DNA of 64,000 bases from Streptomyces abyssalis (GTDB lineage Bacteria; Actinomycetota; Actinomycetes; Streptomycetales; Streptomycetaceae), in the NCBI RefSeq assembly GCF_001751365.1, contig NZ_LJGT01000037.1, forward strand, positions 798,795-862,794, written 5' to 3'. A program made the position numbers and the translations under genes. The notes beneath the pieces are model-generated. The model was not told the DNA's origin, did not search any database, and saw only the letters and a program-made list of their open reading frames with translations. Below are positions 47,181-63,333 of this stretch, piece after piece. Position 1 is the first letter of the stretch. Each line of letters starts with the position of its first letter.

Positions 47181-49145
47181 GTGGCGCACGAGTCCGCGGA
47201 AGCCGTGGAAGGACGGGCCGAGGTGACGGCCGGGCAGCCGTCCGCGGCCGGGGCCGCACCGCCGCCGCTCCTGGAGCGGTTCCTGCGGCAGGCCCGGCAT
47301 GCGCCCGACGCGACCGCGCTGATCGTCGGCGGCGTGGAGCTGACGTACCGCGAACTCGACCTGGCGTCGGCGGCGTTGGCGGACAGGCTGCGGCGGCGCG
47401 GCGCGGGACCCGGCCGCGTCGTGTGCCTGCGCCTCGAACAGAACGCCGTCGCCGTCACGGGAATCCTCGCCGCACTGCGCACCGGAGCGGCCTGGGCGGT
47501 GGTGGAACCGGACCAGCCGCCGAGCAGGCTGCGGGCGCTGCTCGCCGACACGGACTGCGCGGTCGTGATCAGTTCAGGTCCCGACCCGGTGCTGGGGAGC
47601 GTGCCGTCCGCTCCCGGTCTGCTCGACGTCGCCGGGCTGGAGGCGCGCGAACTCGTCCTGGAGGGCGAGGCGTCCGTCTCCGCGGGCGGCTCGGACCCCG
47701 ACGGCACCGGCGTGCCCGACGCCGCGCCCGCCTACATCGTCTGCACCTCTGGATCCACGGGAGCCCCGAAGGGCGTGCTGGTCAGCCGGGGCCAGCTGGC
47801 CACGTCGATCAGCCCCAGGGAACCGGTCTACGGCTCCGGCCGCTGCACCTTCCTGATGGCGATGCGGATGTCCTTCGACGGGATGCTCGGCGGCATGTTC
47901 TGGTCGTTCACGAACGGCCACACGCTGCTGCTCCCCGACGAGAAGCAGCTGAAGCAGGTGCACGAACTGGCCCGGCTGGCAGCGGAGTACGAGGCCACGC
48001 ATCTCATCGTCGTCCCCTCCTACTACCGGGCGCTGCTGGAGGAGAGCCGGCACCTGCCGGAAACCCTGCGGCTGGTGGTCGTCGCCGGCGAGCCGTGCAC
48101 GCAGGATCTGGTCCGGCTCCACCACGAGCGGCTGCCCGGCACCCCGCTCGCAAACGAGTACGGCCCCACCGAGACGACCATCTCCTGCACCGTCCAGCCC
48201 GGCCTCGACCCGTCCTGGCAGCGGATACCCATCGGCAGGCCCTGGGAGGGCGCCGAGGCACGCGTGCTCGACGAGCGGCTGCGTGAAGTGCCCGCGGGGG
48301 AGCGGGGGGAGCTGTACATCGGCGGCGGTTTCGTGGCGCTCGGATACGCCGGGCAGCCCGCCAGGACCGCCGAGCGGTTCGTGGCGGATCCGTACGGACG
48401 ACCGGGAGCGCGCCTGTACCGCACGGGCGACATCGCGCACGTCGACGAGACCGGCGCGCTGCACTGCCACGGCAGAACCGACCACCAGGTGAAGATCCGC
48501 GGCACCCGTGTGGAACTGGGTGAGACCGAGGCCGCACTGGAGGACCACCCGGGCGTGGGGCAGGCGGTGGTGGTGTGCGACAGCTCCCGGGCGGAGCCCA
48601 GGCTCGTCGCGTTCCTCACGCCCGCGGTTCCCGGCGAGTGCACACCGTCCTGGCCGGACCTGCGCGCCCACTGCGGCGAATTCCTCGTCGAGCAGGCGGT
48701 GCCGGTGCTCTTCCACACGCTGGAGCGGATGCCGCTCAACACCAGCGGCAAGGCGGACCGCGCGGCACTGAAGGCGCTGATCCCGGAGGCGGCGGCCGGG
48801 GCGGGCGGGGCCACGGCCGCACGAAGCGGGGGCGAAACCCTCGGGGCCCCGCGGGGCACGTCCGGGCCGGCCGCGGCAGGTCATCTGCGTGGCGTCACGG
48901 AGGTCTGGGCGGCCGTGCTCGGGCACGGCGAGTCGGGGGCGCACGACAACTTCTTCGCGGTGGGCGGGAGTTCGCTCAGAGTCATCGACCTGCACAAGCG
49001 GCTCGACCAGCGGTGGCCCGGCGTGCTGCGGGTCGGTGAGCTGTTCGACCTGACGACGATCGCATCACAGGCGGAAGCGCTCACGTCCCGGCTCGGAACC
49101 ACGGACCCGGGGGACGAAGGCCTCCCCGCCGCCTACGAGTTGTGA
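47181..49145 (+). CDS. Free-standing NRPS adenylation-thiolation protein (A-T)
   Basis: A 654-residue protein: adenylation domain (about 30-510) and carrier domain (about 560-645, GGSSL with S598). Core motifs are IVCTSGSTGAPKG, NEYGPTETT, GELYIGGGFVALGY, YRTGDIAHVD and NTSGKADR. The ten pocket residues read by eye are D-G-G-V-V-A-E-I-S-K, which keeps the amino-acid Asp but matches no code I can name; it is loosely like a Tyr code. It has no condensation domain, so it must pass its aminoacyl group to another protein. GTG 47181 has GAGGTGGG and follows FkbH by 12 bases. Confidence 0.93.
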   Translation: MAHESAEAVEGRAEVTAGQPSAAGAAPPPLLERFLRQARHAPDATALIVGGVELTYRELDLASAALADRLRRRGAGPGRVVCLRLEQNAVAVTGILAALRTGAAWAVVEPDQPPSRLRALLADTDCAVVISSGPDPVLGSVPSAPGLLDVAGLEARELVLEGEASVSAGGSDPDGTGVPDAAPAYIVCTSGSTGAPKGVLVSRGQLATSISPREPVYGSGRCTFLMAMRMSFDGMLGGMFWSFTNGHTLLLPDEKQLKQVHELARLAAEYEATHLIVVPSYYRALLEESRHLPETLRLVVVAGEPCTQDLVRLHHERLPGTPLANEYGPTETTISCTVQPGLDPSWQRIPIGRPWEGAEARVLDERLREVPAGERGELYIGGGFVALGYAGQPARTAERFVADPYGRPGARLYRTGDIAHVDETGALHCHGRTDHQVKIRGTRVELGETEAALEDHPGVGQAVVVCDSSRAEPRLVAFLTPAVPGECTPSWPDLRAHCGEFLVEQAVPVLFHTLERMPLNTSGKADRAALKALIPEAAAGAGGATAARSGGETLGAPRGTSGPAAAGHLRGVTEVWAAVLGHGESGAHDNFFAVGGSSLRVIDLHKRLDQRWPGVLRVGELFDLTTIASQAEALTSRLGTTDPGDEGLPAAYEL

Positions 49146-49212
49146 CGCGGGTGCCCGTGGGTCCGGCCGGTGCCGGTGAGCTGTCCATGAACGGAAAGGC
49201 GGAGAGATCGGG

Positions 49213-52200
49213 ATGAGCGGTACGGTCAGCGCGGCACGCGGACGCGCCGGCATCGCGGTGATCGGGATATCCACCCGGTTCCCGCAGGCCGACAGCCTCA
49301 GCGGGTTCCGCGCGAACCTGCGCGCCGGCCGCGACTCGGTGCGTGCCATGCCCCGCGAACGCATCGAGGCGAGCTGCCAGGACCCCGCCGCCGATTATCC
49401 GCACCAGGGGTACCTGGACCGCATCGACCTGTTCGACCACGAGTTCTTCGGGCTGTCGCGGCGCGAGGCGGAAGTGACCGACCCCCAGCACCGGCTGGCG
49501 CTGCAGCTCACCCGCGAGGCTCTGGAGAACGCCGGATACGCGGCGTCGCACATGCGCGGCTCACGCACGGCCGTCGTCTTCAGCTCGCCCAGCAACGGCT
49601 ATGCGCCGCTGGTGCGCGAAGTCGGCACCCTCAGCATGATCGGGAACATCCCGTGCGGACTGCCCGCCCGTGTCTCGCACCTGTTCGGGCTCACCGGCCC
49701 CTGCTACGGCGTGGACACCGGATGCAACGGATCGCTCGTCGCCGTACATCAGGCCGCGCGTGAACTGCGCGACGGTGACGCCGACTTCGCCGTGGCCGGC
49801 GGCGTGAGCGTACGTCACGTGGTCCCGCCCGCCGCTACGGTCGGTGCCTTCCCCGGCATCGCCTCGCCCACGGCGAAGTGCCGCGCCTTCGACGAGGGAG
49901 CAGACGGCGCCGCTGGCGGCGAAGGCGGTGCCGTGCTGCTGCTCACCACCTTGGAACGGGCCCTGGACGAGGGCGCGTTCATCCACGCGGTGATCCGCGG
50001 AAGCGCGGTCGTGCACAACGGCCGCCACTCCGCGACCATCGCCACGCCCAGCGCCAGGTCTCAGGCCGAGGTGATCAGGAAGGCCTGGCAGAACGCCGGC
50101 GTGGACATCGCGACCGCCGGCTATGTCGAAGCGCATGGATCAGGCACCCGCCTGGGCGACGCGGTCGAGGTGGAAGGGCTGGCTCTCGCCCGCTCCGGAG
50201 CGGCGGGCGCCTCCGGGGATCTGCCGGTCGGCTCCGTGAAGACCAACCTGGGACACCTTGACCATGCGGCCGGGATCGCCGGCCTGGTCAAGACGGTGCT
50301 GAGCGTCCGGCACGCCGAGCTGTACCCGACGCTGCACTTCACGCGCCCCGCCGAGGACGTCGACCTGCGTGCCGCACGCCTCGACGTGGTGACTTCCGCG
50401 CGCGCCTGGAAGGCCGACGTACGCCGGGCGGGCGTCAGCTCCTTCAGCCTCGGCGGCATCAACGCGCACTGCGTGGTCGAGCAGCCGCCCGCGGCGGCCG
50501 GGCACCGGACGCCCGCCGTGGAACGGCCCCAGCTGATCGGGGTCTCGGCACGCACCGCGGACGATCTGGTGACGGTCTCCGAGCGGCTGTCTCTCGAACT
50601 TCGCGACGCGCCATGGTCGTTGGCCGACGTCGCGAGGACCCTGAACGAAGGCAGGGACCACCACCGGCACCGGATGGGCGTCGTGGCGCGTACGGTCGCG
50701 GACCTGGCGCTGAAGCTGGCAGCCCAGGTCACCTGGCGGAGGCTGGAGGCGACTTCCTCACCTGCCTCCGGCGAGGAGGCCCCGGTGTCCGCGGGGGACG
50801 GTTCCGCCGGGACGCCCCGCGTCGTACTGCTGCTCTTCGGCGACGCCACGGGCGAACCGGCCGGTGCGGGCGCGCCGCTGCCGGACGCGCTGCCCCTGCC
50901 CGGCGGTCCCGCCGCACGGGTACGGGCACAACTCGCCGCGTACGAACGGCTCAAGGAAGCAGGAGTGCGTGTGGAGGGGCTCTTCAGCTCCGGTGCCTCC
51001 CGCTACGCGGTGCGGCATCTGCAGGGCAGACTCACGGCCGCCGACACGCAGGCGCTCACCGAGGCGGCGAACGCCTGGACCGGCGAGGGCGAGAGCGGCG
51101 CCGACGGCGACGGCGACGGTGCCTTCGGCGGCCCGCTGCGGCTCGACCGGCTCCATGCCGCCGTGGAGGAACAACTCGCCTCCGGGCCGGTGATGTTCGT
51201 CGAGCTCGCCGGCCGTGGCGAGATCAGCGACCAGCTCTCCGAGCACCTCAGCGGGCACACCGGCGCCCGGGTACTCACCCTCGGGGACGGCCCCGAGGGC
51301 GTGCTGGAGGTGCTGGGCAGGCTGTATGAGGCCCGAGTCGACCTCGACTGGACGGCGTTGAGGCCACAGGACCGCACGTCCGAACCGCGCAGGGTCCCCC
51401 TGCCGGGTCACCCCTTCCGTGGTGTCCGGTGCTGGGCGCGCCCGCTGGGCGACGTCATCCGCTTCGACGTCCCCGATGCGGTGGCGCAGGAGCCGAAGCG
51501 TCCAGGCGGCGTGCCGGAAGCGGCCGAACCGGCACCGGCCGAACCGCAGCCGGCCGAAGAGGCCGTGCCCGAGCCGCCCGAACCCGGACCGGCCGAGCCG
51601 CCGAAGTCCGAACCGGTCCAACCGGCGCCTCCGTCGGGACCCGCGGAGCCCGCACCGGCCGGGCAGCCAACAGGGCCCGGGCGCGTCGCGGCAGGCGAGC
51701 CCGGACCCGAGCCCGCACCGGCCGCCCCACCGGCTTCGCCCGATCCGCGTGCGGAGGTGCTGCCCTGGCTGCGCGGGACACTCGCCGAGCTGCTCTACGC
51801 CGACGAAGTGGCCCCGGACGCCGACTACTTCTCCATCGGTGGCAACTCCGTCATCGCCCTCCAGCTCATCGAGCGCGTACTCAGCCGGTACGGCGCCTCG
51901 CTCAAGCTCGTCGACATCTACGCGCACCCGCTCGTGTCGGATCTCGCCGCCGCCGTCGCCGACCGGATGCCGCCGCCCCAGGACGGCGCGGGCGGACACC
52001 TCACGGCTCGCGACGGGTCCACGGCCGGACCGGACACCTCCCCGTCGCCCGTGGCGGCCTCCGCGGCGGCCTCCGAGTCCGCCCACGCGGACGGGCACAG
52101 ACTGCCGCCCGTCCGCCCGGGCCAGGAACCGACGCTCTCCTACGGGCAGGAGCGCATGTGGTTCCACCACCAGCTCGATCCGGACACGACCCTCTACAAC

Positions 52201-54939
52201 CTGCCCGGTGCCTCCCGGCTGCGCGGCGAGCCGGACCTCGAAGCGCTGCGGCTCGCCTGGGAGGACCTCGCCCAGCGGCACGAGGCACTCCGTTCGAACT
52301 TCGCCGAGGTCGACGGCCGTCCGCAGCTGGTGATACGTCCCGAACTCGGCGACTTCTTCCGCGTGCTGGACGTCTCCGGGGAGCCGGACCCGGAGGCGGC
52401 GGCCCGTGCCGCCGTGCAGGAGGAGACCCACTGGGTGTTCGACGTGGCCAGCGACTCGCTGGTCCGGGTCACGGTCGTACGCATCGCACCCGGCGACCAT
52501 CTCTTCTGCTGGACCATGCACCACGGCGTGAACGACGGCTGGGCCCCGCAGATCCTCATGGGGGAACTGCTCCAGTTCTACGAGGCCCGCTGCGAGGGCC
52601 GTGTACACCGGCCCGAGCCGCTGCCCGTGCAGTACAGCGACTACGCCCGTTGGCAGCGCGATCTGCTGGAGGGCTCACTGCTCGACGGCGAACTGGACTA
52701 CTGGCGCGAGCAGTTGCATGATCCTCCCGCTCTGGAACTGCCCACCGACCGGCCGCGGGCCGCACGTATGGACTTCGCCGGCGCGACGTACGGCTTCACC
52801 GTCCCTGCTGAACTCGTGCGCAAGCTGCGGGCGTTGGGCAGCGCCGAGACCGCCACCCTCTTCATGGTGATCCTCACCGGGCTGAACGTGCTGCTCTCCC
52901 GCTGGTCGGGCCAGCGGGACATCGTGGTCGGCACGCCCACCATCGGCCGCAGCAGGCCCGAACTGTGGGGGCTGCTCGGCTTCTTCAACAACACCATCGC
53001 CCTGCGCTCCGACCTCTCGGGCGACGTCAGCTTCCGCGAACTGCTCCGCCGCGTACGGGCCGTCGTGCTGGGGGCGATGGAGAACCAGGAGATCCCGTTC
53101 GACAGGGTGGTCCGGGAGGTCGCACCGGACCGTGATCCGGGCCGGAATCCGATCTTCGACGTGATGTACGTCCATCAGACGCTGCCGCCCCACTTCTCCT
53201 TCGGCGAGAGCACGTTCAACCCGGGCCGCCCAGGCGGCGAGGAGGACGAGACGCCGCTGTTCCCCGGACTGCCCCCGGGCACGGCCAAGTTCGACCTGAC
53301 CATGGTCGTCGCGGAGCGTCCGGACGCCGAAGAGCTGGAGGTCGCCGTCGAGTACGGCACCCAGCTCTTCGACGCCGGCACCGTCACCGCGATGACCCGG
53401 GCACTGGTGGATCTGCTGTGGGCCGCCGCCGACGACGCGGACGTCAGCCACCGGGAGCTGCCCGCCGGTCCGCCGGAGGAGGGGGAACGGCCCGGGACCG
53501 CCCGGACGCCCGCCGCGGCCCCGGTCCAGGCCGCGGCTCCCGCGCCGGCCTCGGCCCCGGTCACCGCCACACGCCCGGTCCCCGCTCCCGCCCCGCCGCC
53601 GTCCTCCAACGCCGTCTCCGCCTGCCTCCGGCTGCGCGGCGACGTCGACGCGGCGGTCATGCGAGCGGCGTTCGACGATCTGACGGAGCGGCACGACGTT
53701 CTGCGGACCCGCTTCCCGGTCCCCACCGAGCAGACGCTCTCCCCGTTCGCGCGGGACGGAGCCGCCGGCTTCTTCGGCGTGGTGGACGTCTCCGGCCGTA
53801 CGGACCCGAACGCGGCAGCCCGCGACCTGGCATCGGCGCACGGGCGCACGTCCATCGATCCGGCAACGGGCTCCCCGCTGAGGGCCCTGCTGATCACCAC
53901 AGGCACCGCCGACCACATCCTCGTGGTCACCACGCACCGTGAGGTCTACGACGGCGCACAGCCCGGCGTGTTCTTCGGCGACCTGCTCACCTTCTACGCC
54001 GCCCGCTCCGGCGGACTCCCGCCGGAGCCCGGCGCGCTCCCCGTCACCTACAACGACTACGCGCGGTGGCAGCGCAGCCTGCGGGCGGACGGGCTGCTGG
54101 ACGGTCAACTCGCCTACTGGCGCGAGAGGCTGGCCTCGCTCAAGGCCTTCGAGACGCCCGCCGACAGGCCGCGGCCCCTGCGCGGCACGCACACGAACGC
54201 GTCTCACGGCTTCCGCATACCGGCGCCGCTCGCCGGTGAACTGATCCGCAGCGGCGCACGGGAGCGGCTCCTCGCGGGCATCGCGACGCTGCTGTCCCTC
54301 CGTTCGGGCGCGGACGAGATCGTCATCGGCCTCACCGAGGCCGCGCCCGACACCGATTCGCCGCGCCCCGGGGGGCCGGGCACGGTCCGTCCGCCCCTGG
54401 GTGAACTCCTCGGCCCGTTCGCCAACCCCCTCGCCCTGCGCATCGATTCGCGCGACGAGCCCGGCTTCGACGCCCTCACCGACCGCGTCCGCGCAGTGAT
54501 CGAGGCGGCCGAGGCCCACGCGGACGTGCCGTTCGAGGACGTCCTCAAGGCTCTGCGGCTGCCGCGGCAGCCCGGGCGGGCGCCGCTCTTCGACGTCACC
54601 TACGCCCACCACGCGCTGCCGCAGGAACTCGGCGCCGCGTCGGGTCTCGACGTACGGGGAGTGAAATGGCCCGGCTCTTCCGCCGCGCGCCTGATGGTTC
54701 CCGCGCAGGCCGGCACGTGCGGAGGTGACCTGTCCTGGTCCGTGCTGGAGGGTCCCGCACCCGGCGCGCTGGACGTCTCCGTGGACTACCGCGCGGACCT
54801 GTTCGACGCCGGGACCGTGGCCGCCATGGCCGACGGGCTCGTCGCGCTGCTGAGGCTCGGACTGCGCGAACCCGCCGTACCGCTGAGCGAGTTGTGGCCG
54901 GCCGCCGCGTCGCCGCACGCGGGGCCGCACACCCGCTGA
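49213..54939 (+). CDS. Hybrid PKS-NRPS megasynthase: KS - (inactive AT) - ACP - C - (inactive C)
   Basis: A 1908-residue protein. KS at about 10-430 with C171 (DTGCNGS), H308 (EAHGSGT) and H348 (KTNLGH). Residues about 540-740 align by layout with an acyltransferase (linker ending PLPGHPFRGVRCW) but lack the GHSxG nucleophile motif, showing LFSSGASRYAV instead. An Ala/Pro/Glu-rich linker (755-845) leads to a carrier domain with S879 (GGNSV). A condensation domain (about 970-1410) has HHGVNDG at 1103-1109. A second condensation-like domain (about 1465-1890) has HREVYDG at 1575-1581, so the catalytic His is Arg1576. It is the polyketide extension step and first amide step of the line. Confidence 0.92.
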   Translation: MSGTVSAARGRAGIAVIGISTRFPQADSLSGFRANLRAGRDSVRAMPRERIEASCQDPAADYPHQGYLDRIDLFDHEFFGLSRREAEVTDPQHRLALQLTREALENAGYAASHMRGSRTAVVFSSPSNGYAPLVREVGTLSMIGNIPCGLPARVSHLFGLTGPCYGVDTGCNGSLVAVHQAARELRDGDADFAVAGGVSVRHVVPPAATVGAFPGIASPTAKCRAFDEGADGAAGGEGGAVLLLTTLERALDEGAFIHAVIRGSAVVHNGRHSATIATPSARSQAEVIRKAWQNAGVDIATAGYVEAHGSGTRLGDAVEVEGLALARSGAAGASGDLPVGSVKTNLGHLDHAAGIAGLVKTVLSVRHAELYPTLHFTRPAEDVDLRAARLDVVTSARAWKADVRRAGVSSFSLGGINAHCVVEQPPAAAGHRTPAVERPQLIGVSARTADDLVTVSERLSLELRDAPWSLADVARTLNEGRDHHRHRMGVVARTVADLALKLAAQVTWRRLEATSSPASGEEAPVSAGDGSAGTPRVVLLLFGDATGEPAGAGAPLPDALPLPGGPAARVRAQLAAYERLKEAGVRVEGLFSSGASRYAVRHLQGRLTAADTQALTEAANAWTGEGESGADGDGDGAFGGPLRLDRLHAAVEEQLASGPVMFVELAGRGEISDQLSEHLSGHTGARVLTLGDGPEGVLEVLGRLYEARVDLDWTALRPQDRTSEPRRVPLPGHPFRGVRCWARPLGDVIRFDVPDAVAQEPKRPGGVPEAAEPAPAEPQPAEEAVPEPPEPGPAEPPKSEPVQPAPPSGPAEPAPAGQPTGPGRVAAGEPGPEPAPAAPPASPDPRAEVLPWLRGTLAELLYADEVAPDADYFSIGGNSVIALQLIERVLSRYGASLKLVDIYAHPLVSDLAAAVADRMPPPQDGAGGHLTARDGSTAGPDTSPSPVAASAAASESAHADGHRLPPVRPGQEPTLSYGQERMWFHHQLDPDTTLYNLPGASRLRGEPDLEALRLAWEDLAQRHEALRSNFAEVDGRPQLVIRPELGDFFRVLDVSGEPDPEAAARAAVQEETHWVFDVASDSLVRVTVVRIAPGDHLFCWTMHHGVNDGWAPQILMGELLQFYEARCEGRVHRPEPLPVQYSDYARWQRDLLEGSLLDGELDYWREQLHDPPALELPTDRPRAARMDFAGATYGFTVPAELVRKLRALGSAETATLFMVILTGLNVLLSRWSGQRDIVVGTPTIGRSRPELWGLLGFFNNTIALRSDLSGDVSFRELLRRVRAVVLGAMENQEIPFDRVVREVAPDRDPGRNPIFDVMYVHQTLPPHFSFGESTFNPGRPGGEEDETPLFPGLPPGTAKFDLTMVVAERPDAEELEVAVEYGTQLFDAGTVTAMTRALVDLLWAAADDADVSHRELPAGPPEEGERPGTARTPAAAPVQAAAPAPASAPVTATRPVPAPAPPPSSNAVSACLRLRGDVDAAVMRAAFDDLTERHDVLRTRFPVPTEQTLSPFARDGAAGFFGVVDVSGRTDPNAAARDLASAHGRTSIDPATGSPLRALLITTGTADHILVVTTHREVYDGAQPGVFFGDLLTFYAARSGGLPPEPGALPVTYNDYARWQRSLRADGLLDGQLAYWRERLASLKAFETPADRPRPLRGTHTNASHGFRIPAPLAGELIRSGARERLLAGIATLLSLRSGADEIVIGLTEAAPDTDSPRPGGPGTVRPPLGELLGPFANPLALRIDSRDEPGFDALTDRVRAVIEAAEAHADVPFEDVLKALRLPRQPGRAPLFDVTYAHHALPQELGAASGLDVRGVKWPGSSAARLMVPAQAGTCGGDLSWSVLEGPAPGALDVSVDYRADLFDAGTVAAMADGLVALLRLGLREPAVPLSELWPAAASPHAGPHTR

Positions 54940-54976
54940 CCCCCGAACGCAACGGACCGAAGGAGGCCACGCGAGA

Positions 54977-55973
54977 GTGGTCGAACGCAAGGACACAGAG
55001 CCGGCCGCACCCGAAGGCCCGGTCGTAGGGGTCGTCGGCGCCGGCACCATGGGCGCCGGTGTGGCCCAGTGCTTCGCACAGGCCGGCCACCGCGTGGTGG
55101 TCGTCGACCCCGACGCGGAGGCACGCCGGGGCGGTGCCGAGCGGCTTCGGGCGGGACTGCGGCTGAAGAGCCTGCTGCGCGGCGGTCAGTCCGACGGCGC
55201 ACGGCAGCGGAACACCTCTGAGGCCGGCGGCGGCGCGGCAGGAGCGGCACGTCAAGACCGGCGGGCGGAGCCAGGCGGCCCCGACTCGGCGGTCGAGCTC
55301 GTCGAGTTCTCCGCGGAGCTGTCCGACCTGGCGCAGGCCTCCTTCGTCGTCGAGTGCGCCCGCGAGCGGGAGCCGCTCAAGGAGCAGATCCTGCGCGCAC
55401 TCGACGAGTTGTGCCCGCCGGAGACGGTGTTCGCGTCGTGTACGTCGGCCATCCCCGTCGCCCGCCTGGGATCCTTCACCGGCCGTCCCGAACGGGTCGT
55501 CGGCACGCACTTCATGAACCCGGCACCGCTCAAGGACGCCGTAGAGGTGGCGCGTTCGCCGCACACGAGCGACGACACCCTCGCGCGCACGCTGCGCCTC
55601 CTGGAGAGCATCGGCAAGAAACCCCTCGTCGTGGGCGACGGGCCCGGGTTCGTGACCAACCGCGTCCTGATGCTCACCGTCAACGAGGCGGCGTACGTGC
55701 TCCATGAGGGGACCGCCGACGCCGAGACCGTCGACCGCGTCTTCCAGGAGTGCTTCGGCCACCCGATGGGGCCGCTGCGCACCGGCGACCTCATCGGACT
55801 CGACACCGTCGTGGACACCCTCGACGTGCTCCGCGAACACACCGGCGACGAACGCTTCCAGCCGTGCCCCCTGCTGGCGGAGCTCGTCGCCGACGGCAGC
55901 GTCGGCCGCAAGGCCGGCCGGGGCTTCCACCAATATCCCAGCAGCCCGCTCGTCCCACGGGGAGTAACCAGCC

Positions 55974-55981
<8 letters not shown>
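54977..55981 (+). CDS. 3-hydroxyacyl-CoA dehydrogenase family protein (FkbK-like)
   Basis: A 334-residue two-domain dehydrogenase. NAD-binding [18 protein letters not shown] (residues 18-35), [15 protein letters not shown] with the conserved Glu, [11 protein letters not shown] and [16 protein letters not shown] with the catalytic His, and a helical C-terminal domain from [14 protein letters not shown] on. In hydroxymalonyl-/methoxymalonyl-ACP pathways this enzyme oxidises the C3 hydroxyl of glyceryl-ACP (FkbK role). An unusual Gly/Ala/Arg-rich insert occupies residues about 66-105. AAGGAGG precedes GTG 54977. The last eight bases overlap the next NRPS gene. Confidence 0.9.
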
Positions 55982-63308
<7,327 letters not shown>

Positions 63309-63333
63309 GCGGCCCGAGGGGAACGAGGCCGGC

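Noticed and set aside
50833..51433. Ketoreductase or other reductive domain between KS and ACP
   Set aside because: No Rossmann glycine motif is visible and the segment ends with a post-AT type linker, so a decayed AT fits better.
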